From Cantharellus purpuraceus (Eukaryota > Basidiomycota > Agaricomycetes > Cantharellales > Hydnaceae): a DNA stretch of 64,000 bases. The stretch lies in assembly GCA_025174535.1 (NCBI GenBank), contig JALBUN010000010.1:124001-188000 (forward strand). Reading direction: 5' to 3'. Below, one piece after another: positions 42,181-54,599 of the stretch. The notes beneath the pieces were generated by a model. That model had not been told where the DNA came from, searched no databases, and saw only the letters and a list, made by a program, of their open reading frames with translations. A program made the translations under genes and the position numbers. Each line of letters starts with the position of its first letter. The stretch's first letter is position 1.

Positions 42181-43250
42181 TCTCATAGGCTGAAGTGACC
42201 TCTGTCTGCTCGGTATTCCAACAATAGGCATGTTGAGAGACATTGCTTAACAAAGTTTATATCAGCTTATGCCGTCAGGTGCCTACACTCATCGGCTCTA
42301 ATTCCCCCGACAGTTAATTGTGGGAACGAGAGCAATCAATGCTGCGACCAAACGGACAATTTTCCTTAAATATACTCATTGATATGTTCAGAATAAGACC
42401 TGGTCTGTGTCATTGGAAGCAGCACAGGAGGTGCGAGTTAAACAATCATCCATTCTAATGTCCCCGACAGTAATTGAGAGATGTTGGACGAACCATCGGT
42501 GCTGTGACCAAACGGACAAATTTCCTGGAATCTACTGATTTATAGCTTTCGAATGAGCAACATCAGGTGTTTGCAGAAGCAATACAGGAGGAACCAGTTG
42601 AAGTGGAAACAGGTGAGCGGTCTAGGACACATCGCTTATTGTGCAGACAGGTGGGTGTTACACAGAAGCAGAGTTGATTCTGGGAGACATTATTCATATT
42701 TGAAACACAAATGTCATATGTCAATAAGAATGAGAATATAAGGAGTGAATGAGATCGAGTGAGGCCACATGCTGTTCACAACGGACAGATACATCCATCC
42801 ACCCTGCTGCTAGTCGATTGTTGCACCAGGAATAGTGCTGCAGATGGTAATCACAGTAACATCAGACACCAACATGAGCGCAGTGTCAGCATTCAAGATG
42901 GCGGTGTTGTCACACCAAAAGTAAATGCACGAGATGACTGGGTTAGTAAGTTCTTGGATAGGAAGTGTTCGGACTTATCATCTGGACAATGACCGTGGAC
43001 CCACTGCAGGTCATCCAGTGTCTCTACGAATCATTTGCTGGAGTGAGAGTAATACTATATGCTGCATTTGGTCAGCAAAAGGACAGTGAAAACCGATAGC
43101 ATGCACTTACTCTGAGTTCTGTGTACTAGCATTTGCAAGGTACATCCTTCAAAAGTGCAGAAACCATTTCCGTCACATGTCGAACAATCGATCCCCCACT
43201 GTCACCTGGTGTCGCATGCGATGAATGAGAACAAAGGAGTGAAGGCTTAC
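42181..43250. other. No gene; diverged tandem duplication
   Basis: Two copies of a unit of roughly 150 bp (about 42300-42440 and 42455-42600) share ccccgacagt, a stretch with gctgcgaccaaacggacaa or its variant, and the following tactcatt/tactgattt. The rest shows no supported frame. Confidence 0.4.
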
Positions 43251-43553
43251 CTGAATCTTCATTACCGGAGAGGACATATAGCAGAACCAGTTAGATTGAG
43301 AGAGAACAACTGCCGCATTTGCTCTTCAGGTAGCATCGAATGCAAGGGCCTTAGGCCTTCCCCCGAGAGCAAATATACGCGGAGTGATGTTTCGAGCGCG
43401 CGTGTATAAAATGGAGGAGAGGAAATGGAGATAGATTCTAGTACATGAGGTTGAAAACTACAGAGAGTTAGGAATGAGAATAAAAAACATGAGATAAAAG
43501 GACATGGCAACATGAAAGCTGGCAGAAATGGTGCACGTGACACCGAGAAAATG

Positions 43554-44035
43554 TTACATGATCCAAGTCGAGGGATTACAGTTGCTGTCAAAGTGGATGA
43601 AGTGTATCTGCAGGGGACCATTGCCTCCACTATGAACCCTCTCACTTTCCCTCTCATGACTGTCTCTGCTCGACTCGCCCAGTCCGTTGCGCGGTGAGTC
43701 CTGTTCAGGGACTACAGTTGTTTCCGGTGATTGTGAGGGCAGCTGGTGGTGAGCTGTCCCACCCAATTCCTGCGTCTCAAGCCATTTCGAGATTGTCGTG
43801 GCCGGGGATGGAGCGACATTGTCTGGTGGGTCGGGTTGACAATTCTTGGAAGACATCTGTCGAAACCCCCATAAGATGAGCGTATGGATGCTGGGCAGAC
43901 GATCTTCCATTGTGGCAGCATCGTCCAGGTGGATGGTCCCATATATGATGTCGGTGATACTCCATCTTCCGTGTGACCACCAGCGCTCCCACCCTCCTCG
44001 ATCTCGTCCTCCTGCAACCATCCAACGACTGCCAC
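43554..44035 (-). pseudogene. Gene family R, copy 2, 5'-truncated
   Basis: Ends at TAA 43554-43556 with His-Phe-Asp-Ser-Asn-Cys-Asn-Pro-Ser-Thr-Trp-Ile-Met. Its 5' part is replaced at about 44035 by the 3' flank of copy 3, so the open frame upstream of that point is not homologous. It is tandem with copy 3, in the same orientation. Confidence 0.5.
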
Positions 44036-44289
44036 ATTTACTCTTAGTAGCATCGATTGCAAGTGCCTTAGGCCATTTCACATCCGAGAGCGGATACATG
44101 CAGAATGACACTTCGAGCGCGAGTGTATATAATATTAAGATGGAAGACAGAAAATAGAGAGATGCTAGTACAATGAAGTTGAACACAAATACAAATACAG
44201 AGAGTTAGGAATGAGAATAGAAAAACAGGGGTATAAAAGTACATGGCAACAAAGCTAGTGGAGGTGACACACGTGACACCGACAAAGCA

Positions 44290-44834
44290 CTACATGATCC
44301 AAGTTGAGGGATTACCATTGCTGTCAAAGCGGATGAAGTGTATCTGCAGGGGACGATTGTCCCCGCTATAACCTCTCTCACCATCTCTCTCATGACTGTC
44401 TCTGCTCGACTCGCCCTGCCCATCGCGCGGTGAGTCCTGTTCAGGGACTATCGATGTTTGCGGTGGTTGTGAGGGGAGCTGGTGGGGAGCTGTTCCTCTC
44501 AATTCCTGCGTCTCAATCCATAGGCTCGAGATTGTCGTGGCCGGGGATGGTGCGATATTGACCGGTGGGTCCGGCTGACGATGCATGGCAGACGTCCGTC
44601 GAAGCCCCCATAAGCCGAGTGTGTGGATGCTGGGCAGACGGTCTTCCATCGCAGCAGCATCATTCATGGTGGATTGTGATGTTGATGACGCCCCATCATC
44701 CGTGTGACCACCAGTCCATCCCTCCTCGACTTCGACCTCCTGCAACTGTCCATCCCACCAACACGGCGGCCAAATCTCATGTCCCACCCTCCGAAAGTCG
44801 ACCGGTAGTGGCATCGCAACGCAGTCTTGTATAA
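44290..44834 (-). CDS. Gene family R, copy 3, longest open copy
   Basis: Minus-strand frame with no internal stop from about 44834 to TAG 44290-44292, around 174 residues visible. It starts inside the conserved Val-Asp-Phe-Arg-Arg-Val-Gly-His-Glu-Ile-Trp-Pro-Pro-Cys-Trp-Trp-Asp block. It carries an acidic segment, Ile-His-Thr-Leu-Gly-Leu-Trp-Gly-Leu-Arg-Arg, the Asp-Ser-Pro-Arg-Asp-Gly-Gln-Gly-Glu-Ser box and the invariant Asn-Pro-Ser-Thr-Trp-Ile-Met end. Homology with copy 1 breaks at about 44822, so the N-terminal part is missing and this copy may also be non-functional. Function unknown. Confidence 0.42.
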
Positions 44835-44979
44835 AGCAAAGACTGAGGTTACCAAAAGAAAAAAATTTCCTTTATATATCCCGCGTCTAATCCAACTCAG
44901 TAGTGGCATAGCACAAACAACATGGGTGTTTACGGACCATCATGTATCCATGAATGCGCTCCCGCGATTCCAACAACAA

Positions 44980-46190
44980 GTTTTAACCTTGTCAGAAAAC
45001 TTAAGGGCCTGGAAGGGCTGGTCGGGGGGACGTGTACTATGTCTTGAGAGCTTGGGTTATCTTGGTGTTGACATGGTATGTAGAAAGCATCCGTTGAAAA
45101 AATCTTAGGGAATAACAAGCCTTTAAGAAGACGTCACCGAGCATATCGAACGAGTTATTGCCTCTGCATGGAATCTGTCATCAAGGAAATTTCGAACGCA
45201 AGATGTGGATGAGAATCACAGGCTGGATGTAAACTGAAGATAAAGTGTTGACTACAGCTGTAATCTTTCTCGCTGCGCAGGCGCCGCCTGTCCTCGATGT
45301 AGAGCCTGAGCCTAGGTCACGAAAAACAAGAGCGCTCATTGTTGGCGTCAGCGCGATCCTCTCCGTCCTAGGCGTCGGATGCATCCTTCTACTCCACGCG
45401 ATTACGCAAACCGCCAATGCGGAATTGCCCTTGCCTATGTACTTGCTACTGTATCTGTATGGATCATCTCTTATTCAGTATTAGTAGAAAGCTAATCGTT
45501 ATCGCAGTTCTTCAACACCGTCACTGGGCTCACCAAATGGGCCGTTCACAGAAACACCCACGGAGGTCATTCTTTCCTCTCTAATTCAATTGTAATCATT
45601 CATCCACCATATGCTCTTTAGTCGCTGTTTGCTTGCCAATGGCACAAAAGCATAGCTGTCGACTATTCGGTACAAAATTGCTTGTCTCCGCATCCACTAT
45701 AGCCATCACAGCCAGCGCTTTCCTGAACGAGCGCCCCTTTTCAATTGCGATTATATCTCTAGCTTCAATCTACAATGTGTTGTTCAAACCCAGGCGCAAA
45801 CACGCTTCGACGAGTGGCATATTCATCGCGTTCCTCGCTCTCGCTGTCAGTTTTATCATCATGATGTTTCCGTACTAGGGTGATTTTCAACTCAGGGAAC
45901 ATCATTGTTGGCAGGTGGCGTATCGATAACTGCCATGCCACACCTGAATTTAGGCGCCGACTCCCCACCATTCGAGCACGGTGTCATCGAGAAGATTGCT
46001 CGAATTCTCCACACGTTTACCGTGCTAAAGATGTGGTGGTTTATCCCGGTATACGCTTCTCGCTGGATGGTTGATTACCCCTGCGCTTCGCTTTGATTAT
46101 CCAAGGCACACGGCCTCCTTCAAACCACCCTATCAATTTATCTACTTTGCGCCGACATGCAGTGGGTGGTACAAGAGAAGTTATTCCGAT
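44980..46190 (+). pseudogene. Multi-exon membrane-protein gene, poorly resolved
   Basis: Coding character is seen in several pieces. 45130-45215 reads Glu-Asp-Val-Thr-Glu-His-Ile-Glu-Arg-Val-Ile-Ala-Ser-Ala-Trp-Asn. 45283-45470 contains a basic segment and a transmembrane helix (Val-Gly-Val-Ser-Ala-Ile-Leu-Ser-Val-Leu-Gly-Val-Gly). 45509-45567 reads Phe-Phe-Asn-Thr-Val-Thr-Gly-Leu-Thr-Lys-Trp. 45622-45878 has two or three further hydrophobic helices. From 45916 a segment ends Lys-Met-Trp-Trp-Phe-Ile-Pro. Plausible GT-AG introns separate them. In my best frame a TAG lies at 45876-45878, just before a donor, so it may be a pseudogene or my splice choice may be wrong there. I do not recognise the family. 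The first part is duplicated at 47775-48095. Confidence 0.38.
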
Positions 46191-46199
46191 AGGATCGTC

Positions 46200-47215
46200 A
46201 TACCCTCCAAGCTGCCAGTCGAATTTCCTAAAGTGTACTACATCACCGTCCTCGTTGCGTGGGGCATGGTGCAATTCACGCTCGTTTGCCTATCCCTGAG
46301 GTCACACTGAATGCTAGTATATTAACATTGTGCCTACTATAAACAGCCAAACTCTCTTATTTATGTGCCTCCAGCACTTGTGCACCCAAGCCTTTGCTCG
46401 GTATATCCATCCAAAAGTGTAGGATCCATCCCGTCACTGCGGACCGACGCGACGCTAGAATGTATGTACTGTTGACAGCGAATCGTCAGTACCGTTAATG
46501 TATCACAATGAATACTGCCGTCATTTCTCCATACATCCATGAAAGAAACACCTTATAGACATGCACCTTGATCTAAAATGTCAATCTTTAAATGTCAATA
46601 CGGAGGCAAACGTGAACGTGATGAAGTAGGTGCGGACTTGTACGCCGTGCACGTGAAGAGTTATATGAAGCCCAGGGCCCGCATTCGCATCCTGTATAAG
46701 GAGATAGGGGTTTGTAGTCGCTGCAGGAAGTACGTATGCCATCTGCTCCGGTGAAGCATTCAGTGTACAATGGCTGAAAGTCCCAGAATGTGATTCAGTC
46801 TGAGAGCGTGGCAGCTGCCTCATTGGTTCGTGTATAATGGACCATTGGTCTGATGAATGTTTTAGAGCCAGGTTCATGTGAAGACTGATCTGGATCTTAG
46901 CTTCATCGCTGTAGACAACATATGTACGTGCACACAAAACCACTGGTCAGTAAAAGAAGGCGACTTTCACATTGGCTCTTGAGTTAGGATCGATTGCAAG
47001 TGCCTTTTCACATCCGATAGCGGACTGGGATAGTTACAAAGTGACGCTTCGAGCGCGAGTGTATAAGATATTAAGATGAAAGACAGAAAACGGAGAGATG
47101 CTAGTACAGGAGGCTGAAAACAAAATAGAATTACAGAAATGAGAATGAAAAAACATGCGTATAAAAGTACATGGCAACACAAAGCTGGCGGAGGCGGCGC
47201 ACGTGACGCCCACAA
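46200..47215. other. No gene recognised; R-family 3' flank at the right end
   Basis: 46320-46960 shows nothing supportable. From about 46965 to 47215 the 3' flank of family R recurs (gagcgcgagtgtataa), leading into the deletion derivative at 47220. Confidence 0.4.
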
Positions 47216-47219
47216 AGCA

Positions 47220-47564
47220 CTACATGATTCAAGTTGAAGGATTACCGTTGCTGTCAAAATGGATGAAGTGTTTCTGCAGGATGTGGTTGAGCTGGTGGTG
47301 AAGGTACGTGCTGGTGTGTGGTACTAAAAGTGACAGCAGTGTGTTTATATGTGTGCTGAAGGACAATGGGCTTCCAAGGGTTAATAGGGAAGCCGTAGGC
47401 GACTGGTGCATGGGGTGCATGGGTATCACAAAAGAACTTTGACTTTTAAAGAAGCGTTAGCCAGTTACGGAATCTTAATCAATGATAGTGTGTTGAACAG
47501 TGGATTGGCGATGGGTACAGAGGCGGGTACTCTATTGGCGGAGATTCGCCTAAGTCGACACTAC
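47220..47564 (-). pseudogene. Family R, copy 4: internal-deletion derivative
   Basis: On the minus strand the promoter module (47529-47564) and TATA (near 47345) are followed, after about 60 bp of leader ending ccacatc, directly by the last exon codons (ctgcag, then His-Phe-Ile-His-Phe-Asp-Ser-Asn-Gly-Asn-Pro-Ser-Thr). The whole middle of the gene is missing and the final Trp codon is TGA. Confidence 0.5.
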
Positions 47565-47774
47565 TCATAGGCTTAAGCTTTCTTTGTCTGGTCAGCATTC
47601 CCAAGGTTAGACGAGAGGACGATGGCTGATACCACACAGTATGTCCTGACATTTAAGGTTGGTGGTATAATCACGCTGCACGAGGAATTTGGACTGAACA
47701 CAAGTGTCGCACCGCACAGCGTGTGACCAGTTTCGGCGTGGAATCTTGCACATAGCGCCATACTTCACACCTGA

Positions 47775-48095
47775 GTCTTAACCTTGTCAGAAAAGTTAAG
47801 GGCCGGGAAGGGCTAGTCGGGGGGTGCAGTATTTACACGAGGGAGCTGCACGGACGTCTGATGCATCGACGTGTACTAATTGCCACTAGTCAAACATTGC
47901 ATTGCAAGATGAAGAGCTTGGGTTATCTCGGTATTGACATGGTATGTAGAAAGTATGGGAAGTCCGTTGAAAAAATGTTAGGGAATAACAAACCTTTAAG
48001 AAGACGTCACTGAGCATATCGAACGAGTTGTTGCCTCTGCATGGAACCTGTCATCAAGGAAATTTCGAACGCAAGAAGTGGATGAGAATCAGCGA
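47775..48095 (+). pseudogene. Partial duplicate of the membrane-protein gene start
   Basis: Matches 44980-45215 with mostly third-position differences. It encodes Glu-Asp-Val-Thr-Glu-His-Ile-Glu-Arg-Val-Val-Ala-Ser-Ala-Trp-Asn and stops matching after Val-Asp-Glu-Asn. The part with the membrane helices is absent, so it is a fragment. Confidence 0.5.
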
Positions 48096-51000
48096 CATAC
48101 GATATAAGCGGAAAGATGCATGCATCCACCCCGCTGCTGGTTAATCGACGCACAAGCCGTGTATACTCCTTGACTGTGAATTGCCCATATCACAGGATGC
48201 TAATCCAGCAATATTCTCCGAGAATTCACCCATGGACAGTACCACCTCTGTGAATGACACTTGCATAACATAGAGTCAGCAGTGAGGGCTCACGTACCAT
48301 TTCGCTGCTTAGAGACCACGTTGATGGTTTTGACAAGTCCATGCAACTGCGACTCTAGATTATCACCTTTGTTATCAAGCCACTATATCCGACAGGTCCA
48401 TCAAATCTTGCGCGAAAGAAAAGGCTATCCATGATGTTGGTGTCTCATCAGCCTCGTAAATGTCCACCGCTCAGGAACTGGCTGACGAATTTATCTCGTG
48501 CATCTAGGTCATTTAGTCTGAAGACACCGCCATCTTAAATACTGACACTGCGATTCCATTGGTGTCCCTGCGAATGCTGTCAGTGGTTCTATTCCTGGTG
48601 AGTTCCGTGCGGGTGTGCATGTTTGTTTTGTGCTTAGGAGGAGAACACTTGCCAATTGATGTCATAGCTTGCATCTGCATCAAGAGTGGGGCTCTACATC
48701 CAACATAGAGTGTGCTGAGAGGACGTGGGGTGATGATCACTTGTTATGGATACTTGTAGGCGCCATGTACTCCCTCTCTATCTCCCGCAAGTAATATCCT
48801 AGATGGTGTGATGTATGTACAATAGAGGCGTTCATAGCCGTTGCACTGCGTTTTCAGAGCCCTTGAACGATCTGTAGCATTTTCTCCTGGCCTTACATGA
48901 TCGGACAGTTTGCATAGAAGCCAAGATTCGATGTGAGAAAGCAGCTGAATTGATAAACATGATTATGCTTGCTGCCTTCGCCATAAGTCTTAGATGCACT
49001 GCCTCCTTTGAGGTAGATCACGGTTCGGATCGCTAGGCTAGCAATCTTACGGTCGCGGTCGGGGAGTGAGCTGAACTCGTGACTGTGGGCTCGGTGGGAC
49101 ACTTGCACCGAGGTGCTCAGGCAGTGAAGCGAAGCGTGATTGAGCCAAGCTCCGCTTGGCTTACTACCTTCTAGTGCACAATGCGTATAATATTATTTGA
49201 AGAGTCAACCATGTTAGACGAACAGCAGCCCATAGGTTTAGTTGAAATCATTTCGGAAGATATGTATGGTCTGATATCAATCGTGGAAGGTTCGGGGTTG
49301 ACCTACTCGACAGAATTAAGAGAAACACTAAAAATGATGTAGAGCTGGTATCATTATGCCAAAAACAATGACACTTTGAAAGTTGGGTCCAGTAGATCAG
49401 TTGGAAGTAATTGTGAGTGTCGAAAATCTACTCCATCTGTTGACGGGAGGGGGCAAAAGACACTTGGCGGTCGAAGCGGAGACTGAATATGCACCGGCAG
49501 GACGTCACGCCTGACTCTTGCCGAGCACCAGAGCACGCGCGTCACGGTCATCTTGTGCAATCCTACCAACTGGTCCATGATATATGCATTTTTTTCACCG
49601 TAAAAGGGTCGCGCCATGGGTTTCGGCCATTTCTGTTTAGAGTGCACGGCCAATGCCAGTCATTCTGATCGCGCACTCACATCAAGACGTATTCGCTAGT
49701 CGCGGTCCTGTTGCATACCACCAGTTCCTCTGGGCCAGCACCGATGCTACAATCAAAATCGGGGCCCAGGACATGATACGAACCATGCCTTTGTCATGCG
49801 TTGTCCCACTTTTAATAAATAACCGTGAAGCGCGCTCCCTTTGCTGTGAGAGTTAGGCTAGTAGATCATACGCTGCTCCGAGTACTGCCACTAAAGTTAC
49901 CGCTGACTCTAGGGTGGCATTCTTTAGGGAGCGGCTTGACAACTTGTCATAGAGGCTCACCTGAAGCGGTGGAAGAAGGTAGAGAGGTTTAGACACGTCG
50001 GCCTTCAGTTCAACTGTACATAACATCGAAGAGCCATCACACCCCGGGCCAAGTTTTCCTACGCCTCAGACCTCCTACTGTAAGGCATAACAGTCATGAG
50101 GACGTCTGGTGATACTCATAATTGAGTTACAAACGAGACGTGCCAGACTTCAAGCAGGTGAGGAGATGGAGATATGGGTGGACGCAATACTACGATCGAG
50201 ATCAATCCCGATGAGCTCATCGTCTCCTCAAAGTTACTGTCAAGGTCGCAGATGCTCTTCAACTTTGTTATCAATCGCGATCAGACGAGCCTTCACAGGC
50301 CATAGGCAGGATATGTCATGTTTGTAATGAGACCCAGCATAGATTGAATGGATCGATAGGCTCACGGGTCGTTTGCATGATCGATGGACGCAATAACTAG
50401 GGAATGTCCTCCAAACGTGATGATAGAACTGGGGAACGCAAGGCACCGGCGATATGAAGAGGACGGATAGCTGTACCATTTGAATGCGCAAAGACTTGCC
50501 AGTATTGCATGGTGGTGACCAACAATATGAAATTTGCATCTAAGATGCTGTTCCAAGAGAAAGGAGGAACTAGGAGGCGTGTACACCGTGGCCTGTCAAG
50601 GAACGTTGTTGCCAGCAGGCAGCAAGAAGATCCAAGCTCGTCCGTTGCAAGCAGTGAGACTGTTTTTAATTATCCATGACAAAAATCCAGAGTGAGGCAT
50701 TTTCAAAACATCAAAACACCATCCACGTATGACATCCATATCTCGCGAGTTCAATTTCCCGCATGTCCTTCATGCAGGCAATGATTTAAAAAGCACACAA
50801 AAATTGCCTGCAACATTAAAGACATGCGGAGGAAGAATTGTGATACATAGAGAAATAATTAGCGTGAGCCCTGGGCGTGTCTATTTGATGGGGCGTGATT
50901 GACTATTCAGACGAGGTCCTTGCAAAGGTATGGCAAAGATAGCAATTTAAGACTTTCCTAACACGCGAAGATTGGCGGCCTATGGGACAGCCTCCGTGTC

Positions 51001-51402
51001 TGAACATGGCAACTCGGTCCAAGTCCCTAAGACTTCGAGAACGCCATTCAAACGTTTCCGCCTTCCCAAAATATCCCTTTGGCACTGCGTCCCTGATGAT
51101 TGGGCGCATTTATTGGCATCTTCAAGTGAGATCGTCTACTTGTCTGGGCCAGTGTCGAAGCCCGTGACTCAATATAAGCTGGCGCTTATTTCGTTGAAGC
51201 AAAATTGAATAACCACATATAGCCAAACATACCGTATACCAGCCTTGTTTCGCGTGCCCATGACCAGTAGGATTAGGCTTAAACTATTGAGGGCGTTTGT
51301 GGGTGCGCCTGCAGTAGGATTCAATCATCAGTTGGCGGACGTGCAGATTGTTGCCCACTCCTGCACACACCCACACCATTGCTTTCGTTTATAACCTCGC
51401 AA
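48096..51402. other. 3.3 kb without a recognised gene
   Basis: Scattered short frames only, without domains. One two-step hairpin lies at 50761-50827 (see findings). The last few hundred bases would hold the promoter of the 51403 gene. Confidence 0.35.
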
Positions 51403-52754
51403 ATGATTGGCAGGATTTTCCGTATCGTTCTCTATCATTTGACTTCATACAGCAAGGACCTCCTTGCACGAATCCGTTCCAGGGACAACATGAACGACGG
51501 GCTTCTTTTCAAGTCAGGAAGGCGGGGGGCTCACAAAAGTTTGCCCGCGGCAGAGGCATTGGATGAGCCACAAGTATACCGCGCTGAGAATGTTTTTATC
51601 ACCCAGGTCCATTGGTGCAAGAGACTCGACAGGCCGTTTCATGAGTTCCTAGTGTTTTATGTCAAGGAACGTCAAAGACCGGGGAAGAATACCGCTCGTG
51701 AAACTGTCATTGTCATTGACAGACGCTTCAATGCCCTATCTGACTCGGATTCGAATCGCGGACCCACGCAGGATGAACGCATAGAGCTGATGCCTCTTGA
51801 AGACGAGGCACCTCTACCACAAGCACTGGGAAAGGTCACATCCTATCTGTCGTCCCAGTCAGTGCATTCGTTGGATTCTTTGTCTTCGAACGGCACAGAG
51901 GCTTCCGATGATATGCACTTCTCCCGTGATGGAAGCGATAGGTTTCTTCACACTCCCTTTTGGTCATCCTACGATGTCTGCCACAGATTCATTGTTGACG
52001 GAGAATATTTCTCCGTGACACAACTGGCCGTATTGGCCTGCACCGTACACGCTCATCGATACAATTACAGCCTTTGGCGCTACCACTGTTATTGGTATGC
52101 AGAACTCTTGTACAATACGATCAAGAAAGTTCTCGACGAAAATTTTCCACCAAAGCCAGGTTTCAGAGCGTGGCACGACTACCCTCCCATATTAAAGCCA
52201 AGCTTGAAGGTTGGTAGTTTCAGGTGGGCATCAGGATTCACTTCCACTGTGATCGCACCCCGCCCAGAGGACCACGCAAAAGTCTACGGTGAATTTAAGA
52301 CAGCATGGATTGCAGCGAGGAAGGCGATAGCTGAGAAAGAGAGGATAAGAGAGGAAGAGGAGGCGGTGAGTTTCGTATGTATTGGTGTTGCGTTCAGACA
52401 CTAATTGCATGCACGGTCTAATAGCAGTTCCAAAAGCAGGCGGAAGAGGCGAGGCAGGCCGCCACGATCGCTGAAGAATACGCAGCGAAAGAGAAGGCGG
52501 AGAGGCAGGCTGCCGAAAAACGCGCGGCGACCGCTGAAGAACGCATGGCGACCGCTGAAGAACGCATGGCGACCGCTGAAGGACGCATGGCGACCGCCGA
52601 AGAATGCGCGGCGAAGGAGAAGGCAGATAGGCAGGCCACTGAAGAGGAGAACAGAAAACTCAAAGCACAGATTGAACGACTTGAACGACAGTCTGTTCCT
52701 GCCCCTTCTACCCATCAGATGTCCTTACTCGCATCTGAAGTCAGTGTCGCATAG
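51403..52754 (+). CDS. Hypothetical protein with C-terminal coiled coil
   Basis: Two exons, 51403-52365 and 52428-52754, with a 62-nt GT-AG intron in phase 0, give 429 residues. The central part (residues about 195-300) is rich in aromatic residues and His (Tyr-Asp-Val-Cys-His-Arg-Phe, Gly-Glu-Tyr-Phe-Ser-Val-Thr-Gln-Leu-Ala-Val-Leu-Ala-Cys, Leu-Trp-Arg-Tyr-His-Cys-Tyr-Trp-Tyr-Ala-Glu-Leu-Leu). It resembles hypothetical proteins common in mushroom genomes; I know no function. Exon 2 encodes a Glu/Ala/Arg coiled coil with near-perfect heptads Arg-Met-Ala-Thr-Ala-Glu-Glu repeated about four times (21-bp units at 52534-52610). There is no signal peptide. The start is uncertain: ATG 51403 is the first in frame, and ATG 51490 (Met-Asn-Asp-Gly-Leu-Leu-Phe) is a good alternative giving 400 residues. 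Confidence 0.72.
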
Positions 52755-53229
52755 ACCACAGGAATATCGCCTTCCCTTTTTCGGTCTTTCCGTGTAGTGT
52801 CACCATGTCTTCTAAACCCCATGTTGTTCATGCTATCCTGTTGCTTTCATGCCACTATTCCCAGCTTTTGCGCTTTCTCATTTGCAATGAATTGTAATAT
52901 TTCTCTAGCCCAACTGTTTTTCACCATTTCAGCGAATCGGGGAGTGTGAGACCTAGAGGATCCTAATAATTATTCATTTCTTCAGCTATCAAAGAAGCTC
53001 CTTGAAGACCCGACTTGTCACTGAAGAAGCATTCTACCTGTTCACTGCTTCAGGTGTAATATGTTCAAGGCATGCAGTGCAGTGGCTCCTGATCATGTCT
53101 TGGCAGCATGCAGATGGGGATGTGTGGAAAGTATGGCAAGCTCACGAAAAAGCGCGACAACAAGGGCACGTTTGTCTAACAGACTTAACCAAAACTTTCC
53201 CAGAAATCGCTTCGCATCGTGACCCGACT
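52755..53229. other. 3' region of the hypothetical gene
   Basis: A plus-strand frame at 53002-53250 (82 aa) has no recognisable domain, though it runs up to the family R fragment that follows. Nothing else is supported. Confidence 0.35.
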
Positions 53230-53590
53230 TCAGAAAGTGAATTGGAATGAGAAACGAGTCTGGGAAAGTGAGAGGGTTCATAGGAGAGGCAACGGTGCCC
53301 TGAGGATGCGCTTCGTCTACTTCGACAGCAACTGTAAATCTTTGACTTGGGTCATGCTAGAAGTGACAGCAGAGTGTGTTTATGTGTGCTGAAGGACAAC
53401 GGGATTCTAAGGGCTAACGAAGCTGTAGGCCAGGGGGTTTCCGCAAAAGAATCGTTGGCTCTTCGAGAAGTATTAGCCTGTTAAAATCCAATGATAGTGT
53501 GTTGAACAAAGGATTAGCGAGGATTTGGGGGGGGGTTACTCTATTGGCGAGATTCGCCCAAGTCGACACTACTTCTCATAGGGAGGAAGC
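53230..53590 (+). pseudogene. Family R, inverted 3' fragment fused to a promoter module
   Basis: On the plus strand it reads Arg-Gly-Asn-Gly-Ala-Leu-Arg-Met-Arg-Phe-Val-Tyr-Phe-Asp-Ser-Asn-Cys-Lys-Ser-Leu-Thr-Trp-Val-Met, homologous to the C-terminus of the minus-strand R copies. Directly after it (from about 53353) comes the leader/TATA/CCAAT module of an R gene pointing the other way (module at 53538-53572). The two parts are thus head-to-head remnants. Confidence 0.45.
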
Positions 53591-54590
53591 TTCCTTTAGT
53601 ATTCCCAAAGTTAGTAGACAAAACAATGGCGGTTGCGACTGTACCTAAGGCTAGTCGATACTCATGCTGCATGGGAACTTGACTGGATCCCAGTGCTTTC
53701 TTCCACCACACAGAATAGTTGTGTTTCATTTCACATGATAGAATGCTTGTCATGCTATCCTAACTGTGTCCGGAAGCGCTAGAGCCTGGAAGAGGAAGAG
53801 AGGTCAACTGGCACACAAGTAGGGCTATCACGCAAGTCTGTCGGGGTTTTGTTCACGTAAAAAGGCTCCTTTATGACATCGCACAACTCACCGAATGCCA
53901 CCCCGTCACCCAAAACACCTTCCTGGTTCTTATCTTGCTTGCTCTTCTACGGTCGATTCCGAGGTCTCCGATACCATCGCATCTAAGCATGGTCTGACCC
54001 GGCCTGACAGTCTAATCCACTTGATGAGGAGCCGACCGATAGACAGGGAGTGTATGGGTGAGTAACTCTGCCTTTGCTCGGCACAGTAGAAAGAGCAGAA
54101 GATTATGAAACCTTGAAAAGAAACTGTTAGATGCACATGATAGTCACGCACCCTCAAAAGACGAAAGTATCCAGCCATCTTCCCATACGAAGATGGCATA
54201 CCACTGATGTTGACATACATGGGTATATTGTTCCGGTAACTTTCAAAGTATGCACAGCGGTGAATTCGGAGTCCCAAATCAGAATCAATCAGTGCCCGAG
54301 AGCACACCCGCTGCCTCACTGGATCGTAAGGTGGGGTTGGTTTGTCGCATGTGGTACACCAGGACAAGGAGGCAAGAATGTGTGCTCGCTGACTTGGCAG
54401 ATCTTTACTGCCGCAAGACCGGACAATGAGAGAACGACAGTCACATTCGCTCCTAAGGTAGAATCGATAGCAGGTACTTGCTGATGTCAGAGTGCGGATG
54501 TACGTGGCAGAGTTACTTCATGATGGAAAATGTAAAATGGACATACAGCATGAGACTAAATACAGGAAATGACTGCAGAGACAAAGGAGC
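53591..54590. other. No gene assigned
   Basis: A minus-strand frame of 145 residues at 53930-54367 has no recognisable domain and a mixed composition. I would not call it a gene without expression data. No repeats are seen. Confidence 0.35.
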
Positions 54591-54599
54591 GAGAACCAA

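Noticed and set aside
49000..49180. Possible tRNA-like stretch near 49100
   Set aside because: I could not find consistent A and B boxes with pairing acceptor and anticodon arms.
51379..51402. Upstream start of the hypothetical gene at 51379
   Set aside because: The codon is TTG, not ATG; 51403 or 51490 are the real candidates.
53930..54367. 145-residue minus-strand frame
   Set aside because: No recognisable domain or motif and no splice or promoter context; left unassigned.
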